Source: an uncultured Clostridia bacterium (lineage in GTDB: Bacteria > Bacillota > Clostridia > TANB77 > CAG-508). Taken from it: a stretch of 40,650 bases of DNA. This document shows positions 40,592-40,650 of this stretch, one piece after another. Made by a program: the position numbers and the translations under genes. Each line of letters begins with the position of its first letter. The first letter of the stretch is position 1. The stretch covers positions 1-40,650 of the forward strand of contig CANQDX010000010.1 of assembly GCA_947594065.1 (NCBI GenBank), read 5' to 3'. The notes beneath the pieces were generated by a model. It saw only the letters and a program-made list of their open reading frames with translations, made no database searches and was not told the DNA's origin.

Positions 40592-40650
40592 TTATTTTTT
40601 TCTTCGCTCCTGTTCATTACACTCGGCAAGAAATTGTAATTTTTCAAAAT
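40592..40650 (-). CDS. Possible 3' end of a leftward gene at the window edge
   Basis: The frame enters from the right edge and ends at TAA (40592), giving the last 18 residues, FEKLQFLAECNEQERRKK. The hydrophilic, helical composition is like a protein C-terminus, but the piece is too short for a family. An alternative frame is also open here. Only sequence beyond the window can settle it. Confidence 0.3.
   Translation of the reverse strand, partial: FEKLQFLAECNEQERRKK

Noticed and set aside
1-40650. CRISPR array, rRNA, tRNA, integrase or insertion sequence
   Set aside because: No regularly spaced direct repeats, no tRNA-like cloverleaf arms, no rRNA stretches and no transposase or integrase frame were seen by eye.

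Overview
The window looks like a chromosomal segment of an AT-rich, low-GC Gram-positive anaerobe, most likely a spore-forming Clostridia member of gut type. This is inferred from three things. There is an alpha/beta-type small acid-soluble spore protein and a SpoIVB protease. There is an anaerobic oxidative-stress set (rubrerythrin, desulfoferrodoxin, rubredoxin). There is a T-box leader in front of ileS, and codon use is strongly A/T-biased throughout. The exact genus cannot be read from the sequence.

Layout. 1-1.9 kb: the 3' part of a pseudopilin-like surface protein with GLUG repeats, then a small ribbon-helix-helix protein. 1.9-3.1 kb: a leftward rubrerythrin, desulfoferrodoxin, rubredoxin operon. 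3.1-5.6 kb: a leftward metal-resistance operon, with an ArsR/SmtB-type sensor overlapping a CPC-type P-ATPase and a consensus promoter plus operator. 5.6-11.9 kb: leftward housekeeping and hypothetical genes (LOG family, NUDIX, HD, a very long unknown helical protein broken by a one-base shift, YihY/BrkB, TSCPD, MntP). 12-15.2 kb: ileS with its T-box. 15.2-18.7 kb: tig-clpP-clpX. 19.0-23.4 kb: mostly rightward genes (GNAT, DMT transporter, CDF transporter, histidine phosphatase, glycosyltransferase), with a large palindromic repeat and a Cys/Asn-rich membrane protein. 23.4-25.4 kb: a GpgS-like glycosyltransferase and a spoIVB that is readable only across two frameshifts. 37.4-40.6 kb: HAD hydrolase, SASP, long-form HPF and an M23 endopeptidase.

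The centrepiece is 25.5-37.3 kb, fourteen consecutive leftward genes that read as one diverged Tad/type IVc-like pilus or secretion locus. In transcription order they are a SAF/CpaB-like membrane protein, two degenerate ParA/MinD-like (TadZ/CpaE-like) proteins, a membrane-anchored TadA/CpaF ATPase, one protein fusing two TadB/TadC-type platform domains, then nine small single-span proteins. Six of these nine begin with an almost invariant Met-Glu-Asn followed directly by a hydrophobic helix and have no prepilin leader. No prepilin peptidase, secretin or pilotin gene lies in the window. I read this as a monoderm Tad-like machine with several leaderless pilins, and as the best candidate for an undescribed system here.

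Four sites show a one-base surplus that breaks, or may break, a reading frame (two in spoIVB, one in the long unknown protein, possibly one at the end of ileS). Sequence error is a live explanation, because the organism otherwise appears to be a spore-former. No rRNA, tRNA, CRISPR array, insertion sequence or integrase was found.
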